Notes: generated by a model from the letters alone, not told the origin. 64,000 nucleotides of DNA from Streptomyces spectabilis (GCF_008704795.1 NZ_CP023690.1:3668501-3732500); one strand, 5' to 3'. Counted from the stretch's first letter, positions 45,181 through 54,085 are shown. A program made the numbers and translations.

Positions 45181-46170
45181 TCAGGAGCTGAGCGACCGGC
45201 CGCGGACCGCTGTCGAGCCGAGCACGACTCCGCCGAGGATCAGGCCCATGCACGCTGCCCGCGGCCCGCTCATGCCCTCGCCGAGCAGGGCGAAGGACAG
45301 CAGCGCCACGCACACGGGCTGGAGGTAGTAGACGACTCCGGCGCGGGCCGCGCCGATCAGGGCGATGGCCTTGTTCCAGGCGAAGAAGGCGACGGCCGAG
45401 GAGACGACGCCCACGTAGAGCAGCGGCGTCACCGTACCGGCCGTAGGCGAGAAGCCGCCCTGGACCGTGAGGCTGACGGCGTACGCGGGCAGCAGCATCA
45501 GCGCGCCGAGCACGAACGTGGCGAAGAGGAAGGGAAGTCCGCCGAGCTCCGGGGGCCTGCGCCGCAGCAGCGCGCTGTAGGAGCCAAAGGCGAACGCGCC
45601 GCCGATCACCCAGAGGTCGCCGGGGGCGAGGTCGAGGGCGAGGGAGCCCTTGCTGACCAGGAGCAGCACCCCGGCGCAGGCGATCAGCATGCCGGTGGTG
45701 CGGCGGGCGCCGAGCCGGGCCCCGCCGAGGCGTTCGTAACCGGCCATCAGGACCGGCGACGCGGCCATGATCATGCCCATGTTGCCCGCGGTGGTGGTCA
45801 CGCCCGCCTGGTTCACCAGGGTGTTGTAGAGGGTGACGCCGAGGAAGGAGGCGGCGAGGAGGTGGCCGAAGTGGCGGCGCAGGACCGCCCGCTGACGCCA
45901 GGTCGCGCGGAGCGCGAAGGGCGCGACCGCCGCGATGGCGATCAGCCAGCGCCAGAAGGCGTGCTGGACGGGCGGCACGCTGTCGGCGAGGGCGCGGGAG
46001 GTGACGAAGCTGCCCGACCAGACGACGGTGGCGAGCAGCGCGAGGCCGAGCCCGACGAACGGACCACCGGCGGCGGCCGCCCGGGTGACCCGGGCGGCCG
46101 CCGCCGCTTCCCGCACGCTCCCCGCGCCCTTCGCGCTCGACTCGACGGTCCGGTCCAGGGCGGTCGTCAC
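45181..46170 (-). CDS. EamA/DMT-family transporter
   Basis: 329 residues with ten predicted membrane segments in two EamA halves (WSGSFVTSRALADS ... and TPLLYVGVVSSAVAFFAWNKA). GTG at 46170 with AGAGGGA seven bases upstream; the longer frame to 46248 is ignored. About 35 hydrophilic residues precede the first segment. Metabolite exporter, substrate unknown. It follows pecM by 58 bases. Confidence 0.87.
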   Translation of the reverse strand: MTTALDRTVESSAKGAGSVREAAAAARVTRAAAAGGPFVGLGLALLATVVWSGSFVTSRALADSVPPVQHAFWRWLIAIAAVAPFALRATWRQRAVLRRHFGHLLAASFLGVTLYNTLVNQAGVTTTAGNMGMIMAASPVLMAGYERLGGARLGARRTTGMLIACAGVLLLVSKGSLALDLAPGDLWVIGGAFAFGSYSALLRRRPPELGGLPFLFATFVLGALMLLPAYAVSLTVQGGFSPTAGTVTPLLYVGVVSSAVAFFAWNKAIALIGAARAGVVYYLQPVCVALLSFALLGEGMSGPRAACMGLILGGVVLGSTAVRGRSLSS

Positions 46171-46228
46171 GGGTATCCCTCTGCTCTCTCCCCGGGGTCC
46201 GGGGCGGTGGGCGCGTTCGCTTGCCCGG

Positions 46229-47206
46229 CTACCGTCGCACCGCCGCACCGCTCAGGTCCATCGAATCTTTCCGACCGTTCTTTGAAGCCGAGCTGAACGA
46301 TCCGGTGGCTGCGGGCGCCCCGGCCACCGGCCGCGTCCCCGCCCGCTCCGCCTTCTCCCGCGGCTTGAGCTGGCCGAACAGCGTGGCGCCGAAGGCGATC
46401 GCCATGCCCGCCACCTGCACCGCCGTCAGCGACTGGCCGAGCGCAGCCCAGCCGATGACCGCCGCGGTCAGCGGCGAGAGCGGTCCGAGCAGGCTGACCT
46501 GGGTGGCGCTGAGGCGGCCGAAGCCGCGGAACCACAGCCAGTAGGCGACGGCCGTACCGGCGATGGACAGATAGACGTAGCCCGCGACGTTCCGGCCGTC
46601 GAGCGCGGGCGGGGCACCCTCGACGAGGAAGGCGACGGGCGCGATGAGCAGACCGCCCATGGTGAGCTGCCAGCTGGTCAGGGCCAGCGGACCCACGCCG
46701 TCGGGGCGCCCCCAGCGCTTGGTGAGCACGGTGCCGGTGGACATCGACGCCGTGGACGCCACGGCCGCGAGCACGCCGATCGCGTCCAGGCTCCCGGTGG
46801 CCTTGAGGACGACGAGGCTGACGCCGAGCGCGGCCGCGATCCCGGTGAGCAGGGTGCGGGTGGTCGGGCGTTCGCTCAGGACGAGGGCCGAGAGCCCGGC
46901 GACGAACAGCGGCCCGACGGAGCCGACCACGGCGGCCATGCCCCCGGGCAGGCGGTAGGCGGACAGGAACAGCAGGGGGAAGAAGGCCCCGATGTTCAGC
47001 GCGCCGAGGACCGCGGCCTTGCCCCACCACACCCCCTTCGGCAGCCGTCTGGCCAGGAGCAACAGCAGGAGCCCCGCGGGCAGCGCCCGCATCATGGCCG
47101 TGAACAGGGGCCGGTCCGCCGGCAGGAACTCCGTGGTCACGGCGTAGGTGGAACCCCAGGTGACGGGGGCGTAGGCGGTGAGCAGGATGGTGGCGGCGCG
47201 GTTCAT
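46229..47206 (-). CDS. pecM: PecM-like EamA exporter
   Basis: 325 residues, ten membrane segments, starting TILLTAYAPVTWGSTYAVTTEFLP as in PecM of plant pathogens. ATG 47206. It diverges from the MarR-type regulator PecS, the arrangement described in S. coelicolor, where PecS represses both genes and urate relieves repression. Long Ala/Gly/Lys-rich cytoplasmic tail at the C-terminus. Confidence 0.88.
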   Translation of the reverse strand: MNRAATILLTAYAPVTWGSTYAVTTEFLPADRPLFTAMMRALPAGLLLLLLARRLPKGVWWGKAAVLGALNIGAFFPLLFLSAYRLPGGMAAVVGSVGPLFVAGLSALVLSERPTTRTLLTGIAAALGVSLVVLKATGSLDAIGVLAAVASTASMSTGTVLTKRWGRPDGVGPLALTSWQLTMGGLLIAPVAFLVEGAPPALDGRNVAGYVYLSIAGTAVAYWLWFRGFGRLSATQVSLLGPLSPLTAAVIGWAALGQSLTAVQVAGMAIAFGATLFGQLKPREKAERAGTRPVAGAPAATGSFSSASKNGRKDSMDLSGAAVRR

Positions 47207-47243
47207 GGCACACCTCTCTCGGCGGCCCGACAGGCCGGAGTGG

Positions 47244-47334
47244 AAGCTTGATGGTGATTAGCTTAGCCGCAAGCTACTTAACGTCAACCCACTTAGCGGA
47301 AATTCACTTAGGCCGAATCTGCTTACTTGCAAGC
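47244..47334. promoter_or_regulatory. pecM/pecS divergent operator region
   Basis: An A/T-rich island in the GC-rich sequence. It contains AAGCTT (47244-47249), AGCTT/AAGCT (47260-47264 and 47271-47275), two CACTTAG direct repeats (47290 and 47305, period 15) and CTTGCAAG (47326-47333). It is consistent with several PecS sites overlapping both promoters; no single published consensus was checked. Confidence 0.6.
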
Positions 47335-47362
47335 ATCCAAAGCGGGGGCCGATACTTCCCCC

Positions 47363-47881
47363 ATGCACTCCCCGGACACACCGCACCCCGACGCCGTCGA
47401 CGCGATCATCGAGCAGTGGGCCTCGGTCAGGCCCGAACTGGAGACGACACCCATGGAGATCTACGGCCGCGTCTACCGCGTGGCGCACGCGGTGGGCGAC
47501 CGCGTGGAGAAGGCCTACCGCGAAGTCGGCACCACCCGGGGCGAGTTCGACGTCATCGCCACACTGCGCCGGCACGGCGAGCCGTACACGCTCTCGCCCC
47601 GGCAGCTCTCCGCCACGCTGATGCTGACCACCGGCGGCATGACGGGGCGCCTGGACAAGCTGGAGCGGGCGGGCCTGCTGCGCCGCTCACCGGATCCGAA
47701 CGACCGGCGCGGGCTCCAGGTCACGCTGACCGATGCGGGGCGCGAGCTCGTCGACCGGGCCGTCGTGGCCGGCCTGGAGGCACAGCGCGCGGCGCTCGGC
47801 GCCTCGGGGCTCGACGAGAAGGAGACGGCTCAGCTCGCCGGTCTGCTCAGGAAGCTGCTCGCGGGCGCCGCACCCGCCTGA
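47363..47881 (+). CDS. pecS: PecS-like MarR-family urate-responsive regulator
   Basis: 172 residues. The extra N-terminal helix with Trp in IIEQWASVRPELETTPMEIY distinguishes the PecS/HucR urate-binding branch from plain MarR. The winged helix is TLSPRQLSATLMLTTGGMTGRLDKLERAGLL and DPNDRRGLQV (shown in parts). ATG at 47363; no ribosome site is visible, so a leaderless message is possible. Urate binding is inferred from the family. Confidence 0.88.
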   Translation: MHSPDTPHPDAVDAIIEQWASVRPELETTPMEIYGRVYRVAHAVGDRVEKAYREVGTTRGEFDVIATLRRHGEPYTLSPRQLSATLMLTTGGMTGRLDKLERAGLLRRSPDPNDRRGLQVTLTDAGRELVDRAVVAGLEAQRAALGASGLDEKETAQLAGLLRKLLAGAAPA

Positions 47882-47889
47882 ACACGCGC

Positions 47890-47956
47890 GAGGGCGCCCC
47901 TCGGCGGCGTACACACAAGAGACGGCTCTTCGTGTACGTCGCCGAGGGGCGCCCTC
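47890..47956. terminator. Long bidirectional terminator hairpin
   Basis: A 25-base-pair outer stem (47890-47914 with 47932-47956) with one G-U pair, plus an inner AAGAG/CTCTT hairpin. It starts nine bases after the pecS stop and faces the stop of the small membrane gene on the other strand. Confidence 0.85.
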
Positions 47957-47977
47957 GGCGTCGGTGAAGGGGGCGGG

Positions 47978-48217
47978 TCAGCCCTGCTTCTGCTGCTTGC
48001 GGGACTTGTCACCCACCATGACCAGACCCGCGATCACCAGGAAGAGGACGATCGGCGCCACGACATACAGACCGAGCGTCTCGGCGACGCTCAGCTTCGG
48101 AGCCGGGTCGTCGCCGTCGTCGCGGGTGAGCGCGAGCGCGGGGGACGACATGAGCAGCATCATCAGCGTCGTACCGGTGGCAACGGCACCGGCGCGCAGG
48201 GCGTTCTTCTTGTCCAC
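47978..48217 (-). CDS. Small membrane protein, function unknown
   Basis: 79 residues: N-terminal signal-like segment (ALRAGAVATGTTLMMLLMSS, then PALA), an acidic stretch DDGDDP, a second hydrophobic segment VVAPIVLFLVIAGLVMVGD and a basic tail KSRKQQKQG. So it is an exported loop anchored by one C-terminal helix. GTG at 48217, without a ribosome site. Similar small proteins are common upstream or downstream of core genes in Streptomyces; no function is assigned. Confidence 0.7.
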   Translation of the reverse strand: MDKKNALRAGAVATGTTLMMLLMSSPALALTRDDGDDPAPKLSVAETLGLYVVAPIVLFLVIAGLVMVGDKSRKQQKQG

Positions 48218-48265
48218 GATGCCAAACTAGCGAACGGCTCCGCGGGCCGCGCGCCCGGGGTGCCA

Positions 48266-50440
48266 TCAGGGGACGGCGCCCGGACCCCCGCAGGCCCGGC
48301 GGGACGGCCCGGTGCGGAACTCCCGGAAGACGTCGAGCAGCGCGTGCAGCCGCGGCGACGCCGTCAGGTCCTCCAGGGACACCGGGCGGCCGTCGGCGCC
48401 CGCGATGGGCAGGCGCCAGTTCGGGTACGCGTCCAGGGTGCCCGGCAGGTTCTGCGGGCGGCGGTCGCCGACCGTGTCCGGCAGCCAGACCCCGACGAGC
48501 CGGGCCGGGGTCGCGAGCAGCAGCCGGTGCACCGCGCGCACCTCGTCCTCCTCGTGCCCGGCGCCGCCGCGCAGCAGGCCGAGCCGGGAGGCGAGCGCCA
48601 GCCACTCACGCACCTCCGCGGCGGCCTCGGCGCGCTCGGCGGCGGGCGGACGGGTCAGCAGACCGAGTTCGTGGCGGAGCGCGACGTGCTCGCCGGTGAC
48701 GCGGGCGGCCGTGGACGGCAGGTCGTGGGTGGTGGCGGTGGCGAGGCAGTCCGCACGCCACTCCCCGGGCGGCAGCACCTTGCCCGTCCCCTCGCCCTCG
48801 GCCCCCGCCCAGTCCCGCTCGAACCAGAGCACCGACGTCCCGAGCACGCCCCGCTCGCGCAGCGCGTCGCGCACGCCCGGCTCGACGGTGCCGAGGTCCT
48901 CGCCGATGACCAGCGCGTCCGCGCGGTGCGCCTCCAGGACGAGCGCGGCGAGCATCGCCTCGGCGTCGTACCGCACGTACGTGCCCTCCGTGGGCGGGCG
49001 GCCCGCGGGCACCCACCACAGGCGGAACAGGCCCATCACGTGGTCGATGCGCACCGCGCCCGCGTGCCGCAGCGTCGCGCGCAGGAGTTCGCGGAACGGC
49101 GCGTACCCGGACTCGGCGAGCCGGTCGGGCCGCCACGGGGGCAGATTCCAGTCCTGGCCGTGCGCGTTGAAGGCGTCCGGGGGCGCGCCCGCCGACATGC
49201 CCGCCGCGAAGTGGCGCTGCTGCGCCCAGGCGTCGGCGCCGTCCGGATGCACGCCCACCGCCAGGTCGTGGACGAGCCCGATGCCCATGCCCGCGTCGCG
49301 CGCGGCCCGCTGCGCCGCGGCCAGTTGCTCGTCGACGTACCAGGCGAGGCGCTCGTGGAAGTCGACGCGGTCCATCAACTCGCCGCGGGCGCGGGCGGTT
49401 TCGCGGCTCGCCGGGTCGCGCAGGGGCGCGGGCCAGGCGTGCCAGTCGGGTCCGTGCCGCTCGGCGAGCGCGCACCAGGTGGCGTGCGCCTCCAGGGCCT
49501 CGCCGCGCTCGGCGAGGAAGTCGCTGTACGTGGCGCAGCGGCCGGGCCCGAGCGGGACCCGCGCGGCCAGTTCGAGGGCCTCGGCCTTGGCCGCCCACAC
49601 GGCGTCGCGGTCGATGAGGCGCCCGTCCCGCAGCACCGATCGCCGCAGCCCGTCGGCGCGTTCGAGCAGCGCGCCCGCCCGCTGCCGGGCCGCGCCGCGC
49701 AGGCGCGCGAACTCCGGGACGTCCTCCACCCGTACGTGTACGGGGTCGGGGAAGCGGCGCGACGACGGCCGGTACGGCGAGGGGTCGCTGCTGCCGCCGG
49801 GCGGCGCGGGCACGGCCGCGTGCAACGGGTTCACCTGGATGAATCCCGCGCCCACCGAGCGCCCCGCCCACGCCGCGAGCTCGGCCAGGTCCCCCAGGTC
49901 CCCCATGCCCCAGGAGCGGCGGCTCAGCAGCGAGTAGAGCTGGACGAGGAATCCGTACGCCCGCGCGCGCGGCTCGGGCGCGCGGCTCGGGGCGACGAGG
50001 AGATGGGCTTCGGCGACGGCCCCGTCCGGGGTGGTGGCGCGCAGCCGGTGGGCGCCCAACGGAAGGGGCGGGGGCGGCGACGGGGCGTCCCAGGCGAGGG
50101 TGTCGCCCTGTTCGGTGCGGAGGTGGAGGCGGGTGCGGTCGGGCAGCGCGCGGAGGAACTCCGGGGCGGCCGCCCCCTTCGGCAACTCCTGATCCGGTAT
50201 CTCCTCCGGTAACTCCTCCGGCGCGCGCCAGAGGACCACGGTCGGGGGCAACAGCCTTTCCCGCAGGGCCCGTTCGCGCTCCGCGAGGGCGGCGTCCACC
50301 GCGTCCGGCGTACGCGCGTCGACGTCGAGCGCGGCGAGCGCGGCGACGACCGCCGCGTCGGACGCCTGGACCGTGCGGCCCGGGGACGGGGAGTAGGAGG
50401 TGGCCACGCCGTGCAGGGCGGCGAGCCGGGCCAGGGTCAC
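48266..50440 (-). CDS. malQ: 4-alpha-glucanotransferase (amylomaltase)
   Basis: GH77 enzyme that transfers maltosyl units between alpha-1,4-glucans. 724 residues, the long actinobacterial form with about 160 extra N-terminal residues. Catalytic regions: SWGMGDLGDL, the nucleophile Asp in VRIDHVMGLFRLWW, the acid/base Glu in VIGEDLGTVEP, and Asp in TTHDLPS. GTG at 50440. The Cys-rich small peptide gene ends eight bases upstream, so the two share a message. Confidence 0.93.
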   Translation of the reverse strand: MTLARLAALHGVATSYSPSPGRTVQASDAAVVAALAALDVDARTPDAVDAALAERERALRERLLPPTVVLWRAPEELPEEIPDQELPKGAAAPEFLRALPDRTRLHLRTEQGDTLAWDAPSPPPPLPLGAHRLRATTPDGAVAEAHLLVAPSRAPEPRARAYGFLVQLYSLLSRRSWGMGDLGDLAELAAWAGRSVGAGFIQVNPLHAAVPAPPGGSSDPSPYRPSSRRFPDPVHVRVEDVPEFARLRGAARQRAGALLERADGLRRSVLRDGRLIDRDAVWAAKAEALELAARVPLGPGRCATYSDFLAERGEALEAHATWCALAERHGPDWHAWPAPLRDPASRETARARGELMDRVDFHERLAWYVDEQLAAAQRAARDAGMGIGLVHDLAVGVHPDGADAWAQQRHFAAGMSAGAPPDAFNAHGQDWNLPPWRPDRLAESGYAPFRELLRATLRHAGAVRIDHVMGLFRLWWVPAGRPPTEGTYVRYDAEAMLAALVLEAHRADALVIGEDLGTVEPGVRDALRERGVLGTSVLWFERDWAGAEGEGTGKVLPPGEWRADCLATATTHDLPSTAARVTGEHVALRHELGLLTRPPAAERAEAAAEVREWLALASRLGLLRGGAGHEEDEVRAVHRLLLATPARLVGVWLPDTVGDRRPQNLPGTLDAYPNWRLPIAGADGRPVSLEDLTASPRLHALLDVFREFRTGPSRRACGGPGAVP

Positions 50441-50448
50441 CCGGCGCC

Positions 50449-50685
50449 CTAGATCCCGGCCGGGTCCAGGCCCGCGGCCGTGCCCGTGGAGGTCGGCTCG
50501 CTGGTGAGGGGCGCGGCGTCGGTGAGCGGCGGCTCACTGGTCAGCGGCGCGGCGTCGGCGAGCGGCGGCTCGCTGGTCAGGGGCGGTTCCAGGCAGCCGC
50601 AGGAGCAGGAGCCGTCGAGGCCGGAGTCCGGGTGCGAGACCTCAAGGGGGAGGCCGGACGGGAGAAGATTCGCCGAAGGGGGCAC
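50449..50685 (-). CDS. Small Cys-rich peptide with 12-residue repeats
   Basis: 78 residues from a GTG at 50685 that has AAGGAG at seven to eight bases, the best ribosome site in the area. The N-terminal 30 residues are VPPSANLLPSGLPL... ending in the cluster DGSCSCGC; the rest is 2.5 copies of a 12-residue unit (EPPLTSEPPLAD and AAPLTSEPPLTD) followed by STGTAAG. No signal peptide. It is coupled to malQ. It could be a metal-binding or ribosomally made and modified peptide; no maturation enzyme is adjacent. Function unknown. Confidence 0.65.
   Translation of the reverse strand: MPPSANLLPSGLPLEVSHPDSGLDGSCSCGCLEPPLTSEPPLADAAPLTSEPPLTDAAPLTSEPTSTGTAAGLDPAGI
50495..50590. repeat. 36-base tandem repeat inside the small peptide gene
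   Basis: Units start at 50501, 50537 and 50573 (CTGGTSAG...), period 36 bases, i.e. twelve codons on the minus strand. The unit encodes the Pro/Leu/Thr/Glu repeat. Confidence 0.85.
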
Positions 50686-51106
50686 AGAACGCTCCTTGTT
50701 TCGCGGGTGGGCGCGGATGCGCGAGGGATTTCGCGGGCTTCGGTTCCCGGGGGCATACCCACTGCGGCGGACCGCAGACGCAAACGACCCGCGAACGTGA
50801 CACTGGTCACACCAGCCCTCGCGGGGGCGCCCCAGACCCGCCGCTTCCCGCCCCGGGGGGCTCCGCCCCCCGTACCCCCCGTTGATCGGCGCTCCGCGCC
50901 TCGTCCTCAAACGCCGGACGGGCTACAAATAGCCCCTCCGGCGCTTGAGGAGCGGGGGCCTGGGGGCGGAGCCCCCAGGTCGGGAAGGGGCGGGCCCGGG
51001 GCGCACCGCGAGGGATCGGGTCCGGCGTTGACACCCGCCCCGCCCCAGTGATGGGCTCAGTGCTCTGCGTGACCGTTCGTGTGGCCACAGTGACGAGGAG
51101 GGGGCC
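50686..51106. other. Intergenic region upstream of malQ unit and GH84 gene
   Basis: 421 bases between divergent genes. It holds the upstream region of the small peptide gene, an inverted pair of REP-like repeats at 50895-50954, and the GH84 ribosome site. No further small gene is supported. Confidence 0.55.
50895..50954. repeat. REP-like repeat, head-to-head pair (copies 4 and 5)
   Basis: CCTCAAACGCCGGACGGGCT, spacer ACAAAT, then AGCCCCTCCGGCGCTTGAGG: two opposed copies with two mismatches in twenty, able to form a long hairpin. Confidence 0.85.
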
Positions 51107-54085
51107 GTGCAACTGCGGGGCAGAAAGGGCGCGGCCGCCATCGCCGCAGCCGTCATCGCGAGCACCCTGGGCACCACCACCGCCCTCACGGAACCCGCCC
51201 TGGCCACCCCGCCGCCCCCGGGCGGCCCGCGTACGGACACCGAGCGGACCACCCCCGAGCCCCCGCGGGTGTGGCCCCGCCCCCACCACCTGGAGCGCAC
51301 GGCCACCGCCCCGGTCACCGTCGGCGACGCGGTCGTGCTGGTCACGGGGGAGGCCGGGCACACCGACCCGCACGCCCTGGAGGCCCTGCGCGGCCTCCTG
51401 CGGGACGCGGGCGCGCGGGAGGTCACCGAGGTGCCCGACGGCAGCCCGCCCCCGCCCGGCACCCACCTGGTGATCCGCGCCGGAGGCACCGGCGCGGACC
51501 AGGCGCTGCGGGCGCTCGGCGCCCCGCCGCGCGCCGACCTGCCGCCGGGCGGCTACCGCCTCGCGGTGGGCGAGGTCGCGGGCCGGGACACGGTGGCCCT
51601 CGACGGCGTCGGCGCGGACGGCCTCTTCCACGCGGCGCAGACGCTGCGGCAGCTGACGGACCCCCGGACCCGTCTCGTCCCCGGCGTCGTCGTCCGCGAC
51701 TGGCCCGCGACCCCGGTGCGGGGCCTGACGGAGGGCTTCTACGGCACGCCGTGGACCCGCCGGCAGCGCCTGGACCAGCTGGACTTCATGGGCCGTACGA
51801 AGCAGAACCGGTATCTGTACGCGCCGGGCGACGACCTGTACCGCCAGGCCCGCTGGCGCGAGCCGTACCCGGCGGCGCAGCGCGCCGAGTTCCGCGCGCT
51901 CGCCGAGCGGGCCGCCCGCAACCACGTGACGCTCGCCTGGGCGGTCGCCCCCGGCCAGGGCATGTGCCTGTCGTCGGGGCAGGACGTGCGGGACCTCGCC
52001 CGCAAGGTGGACGCCATGTGGGCGCTCGGCTTCCGCGCCTTCCAGCTCCAGTTCCAGGACGTGAGCTACAGCGAGTGGCACTGCGAGCAGGACGCGGAGA
52101 CCTTCGGCTCGGGCCCCCGGGCGGCGGCACGGGCCCAGGCGCGGGTCGCCAACGCCCTCTCCCGGCACCTCGCCGACCGGCACCCGGGGGCGCGGCCGCT
52201 GTCCCTGATGCCGACCGAGTACTTCCAGGACGGCTCGACCGCGTACCGCGATGCCCTCGCGCGGCGCCTCGACGGCGGCGTGGAGGTGGCGTGGACGGGT
52301 GTGGGCGTCGTGCCGCGCACCATCACGGGCCGCGAACTGGCGGGCGCGCGCGAGGCGTTCGGCGCGCACCCGCTCGTCACGATGGACAACTACCCGGTGA
52401 ACGACTTCGCGCGGGACCGCATCTTCCTCGGCCCCTACACGGGCCGCGAGCCCGCCGTCGCCCAGGGCTCGGCGGGCCTGCTCGGCAACGCCATGGAACA
52501 GCCCGCCGCGTCCCGCATCCCGCTGTTCACGGCCGCCGACTACGCCTGGAACCCGCGCGGTTACCGGCCCCACGAGTCCTGGCTCGCGGCGATCGACGAC
52601 CTGGCGGGCGGCGACGCGCGGGCGCGCGGCGCCCTGCGGGCCCTCGCGGGCAACGACGCCTCGTCGGTCCTCGGCGCCGAGGAGTCGGCCTATCTGCGGC
52701 CCCTGCTGCGGGCCTTCTGGGCGGCCCGCGCGGCGCCGGAGCCGGCCCGCGCCGAGGCAGCGGCCCATGAGCTGCGGTCCGCCTTCGGCGTGCTGCGCAC
52801 GGCGCCCGACCACCTCGCCGGGACGGACGTGGCCCGCGAAGTGGCGCCCTGGGCCGAGCAGTTGGCGCGCTACGGCGAGGCGGGCGAGGCGGCCGTCGCC
52901 ATGCTGGGCGCGGCCGCCCGCGGCGACGGTGCCACCGCCTGGCGCGCGGCCCGCTCGCTGCGCGGCCTTCGCGGCGCGCTGCGGGCCGCCCGCGTGACGG
53001 TCGGCGAGGGCGTCCTCGACCCGTTCCTGGACCGCGCCGAGCGGGCGTACGGGCGGTGGGCGGGGCTCGACGGCGAGCACGCGGCCGACGGCCCTGACGC
53101 CCGCTGGCGGCGGGCCAGGCCGCTGGCCGCCGTGACGGCCCTGACGGACCCCGGCACCCGGGGCACGGTGGAGGCGCACGTGCCGGGCGCGGGCTGGCGC
53201 CGCGTCGCCGACCTGTCCGCGTCCGGGTTCACCGAGGTCCGCCCGGAGCGGGAGCCGCCCGTGGACGGCGTACGGGTCGTCGCGTCCGGCGGAACGGTCC
53301 AGCACCTGGCGCCCTGGTTCGCCGACGGGCCCGCGGCCCGTCTGACGCTGGCCCGCGCCGAGGCGGACGCGGAGATCGGCGGCGCCCCCGCGCGGGTGAC
53401 GGCGAGGCTGCTCCCGCGCCGCCCCGGCACCGTGTACGGGCGGCTGGAAGCGCGGGCGCCCGGGGCCGTGCGGGTGCGCGTCCCGGAGACGGCGGCGCTG
53501 CCGCGCGGCACGGAGGTGGCGGTGCCGCTCGACGTGAGCGTCCCCGCGGGCACGCGCGCGGGGACGTACGAGATCCCGGTGTCCTTCGCGGGCGAGACGC
53601 GGACGGTGGCGGTGCGGGCCTATCCCCGCACCGGCGGCCCCGACCTGGCGCGCCACGGGCGGGCGTCGTCGTCGGGCGACGAGACGGCGGCCTTCCCGGC
53701 CGCGGCCGCCCTCGACGGCGACGCCGCCACCCGCTGGTCCTCACCGGCCGAGGACGGCGCCTGGTGGCAGCTGGAGCTGGCCGCCCCCGCGCGGCTCGGC
53801 CAGGTGGTGCTGCGCTGGCAGGAGGCGTACGCGGCCGCGTACCGGATCCAGACGTCGGCCGACGGCAGGACCTGGCGGACGGCCGCGACCGTGCGGGACG
53901 GGCGCGGCGGGCGCGAGTCGGTGCGCATGGACGCGCCGGACACCCGCTTCGTCCGGGTGCAGGGCGACCGGCGGGCGACGCGCTTCGGCTACTCGCTGTG
54001 GTCCGTGGAGGCCTACGCCGTGGCCGGGGCGGGGGCCGGTCGGGAAGTGGCGGACCGGGGCCGGGGCCCCGGTCCACACCCGTGA
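51107..54085 (+). CDS. Secreted GH84-type beta-N-acetylglucosaminidase with CBM32-like domain
   Basis: 992 residues. Signal peptide about 1-33 (PALA-TP); a GH20b-like domain (about 60-200); the GH84 core beginning RGLTEGFYGTPWTRRQRLDQ with YAPGDDLYR and KWREPYP-like RWREPYP; then a helical region; then a discoidin/F5-8C (CBM32) domain at about 855-970 (ARHGRASSSGDE, DGDAATRWSS, GAWWQLEL). GTG at 51107 with GAGGAGG upstream. The catalytic pair, normally Asp-Asp, reads Gln317-Asp318 (LQFQDVSYSEWHC), which is unusual. Extracellular. Confidence 0.88.
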   Translation: MQLRGRKGAAAIAAAVIASTLGTTTALTEPALATPPPPGGPRTDTERTTPEPPRVWPRPHHLERTATAPVTVGDAVVLVTGEAGHTDPHALEALRGLLRDAGAREVTEVPDGSPPPPGTHLVIRAGGTGADQALRALGAPPRADLPPGGYRLAVGEVAGRDTVALDGVGADGLFHAAQTLRQLTDPRTRLVPGVVVRDWPATPVRGLTEGFYGTPWTRRQRLDQLDFMGRTKQNRYLYAPGDDLYRQARWREPYPAAQRAEFRALAERAARNHVTLAWAVAPGQGMCLSSGQDVRDLARKVDAMWALGFRAFQLQFQDVSYSEWHCEQDAETFGSGPRAAARAQARVANALSRHLADRHPGARPLSLMPTEYFQDGSTAYRDALARRLDGGVEVAWTGVGVVPRTITGRELAGAREAFGAHPLVTMDNYPVNDFARDRIFLGPYTGREPAVAQGSAGLLGNAMEQPAASRIPLFTAADYAWNPRGYRPHESWLAAIDDLAGGDARARGALRALAGNDASSVLGAEESAYLRPLLRAFWAARAAPEPARAEAAAHELRSAFGVLRTAPDHLAGTDVAREVAPWAEQLARYGEAGEAAVAMLGAAARGDGATAWRAARSLRGLRGALRAARVTVGEGVLDPFLDRAERAYGRWAGLDGEHAADGPDARWRRARPLAAVTALTDPGTRGTVEAHVPGAGWRRVADLSASGFTEVRPEREPPVDGVRVVASGGTVQHLAPWFADGPAARLTLARAEADAEIGGAPARVTARLLPRRPGTVYGRLEARAPGAVRVRVPETAALPRGTEVAVPLDVSVPAGTRAGTYEIPVSFAGETRTVAVRAYPRTGGPDLARHGRASSSGDETAAFPAAAALDGDAATRWSSPAEDGAWWQLELAAPARLGQVVLRWQEAYAAAYRIQTSADGRTWRTAATVRDGRGGRESVRMDAPDTRFVRVQGDRRATRFGYSLWSVEAYAVAGAGAGREVADRGRGPGPHP

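Noticed and set aside
50495-50590. Regular 36-base repeats as a CRISPR array
   Set aside because: The repeats are directly adjacent with no spacers, lie in frame inside an open reading frame and change only at codon-neutral places or by one residue.
50449-50685. Lanthipeptide or other RiPP cluster
   Set aside because: The peptide has suggestive Cys/Ser residues, but no modifying enzyme, protease or dedicated transporter is adjacent; kept only as a hypothesis.
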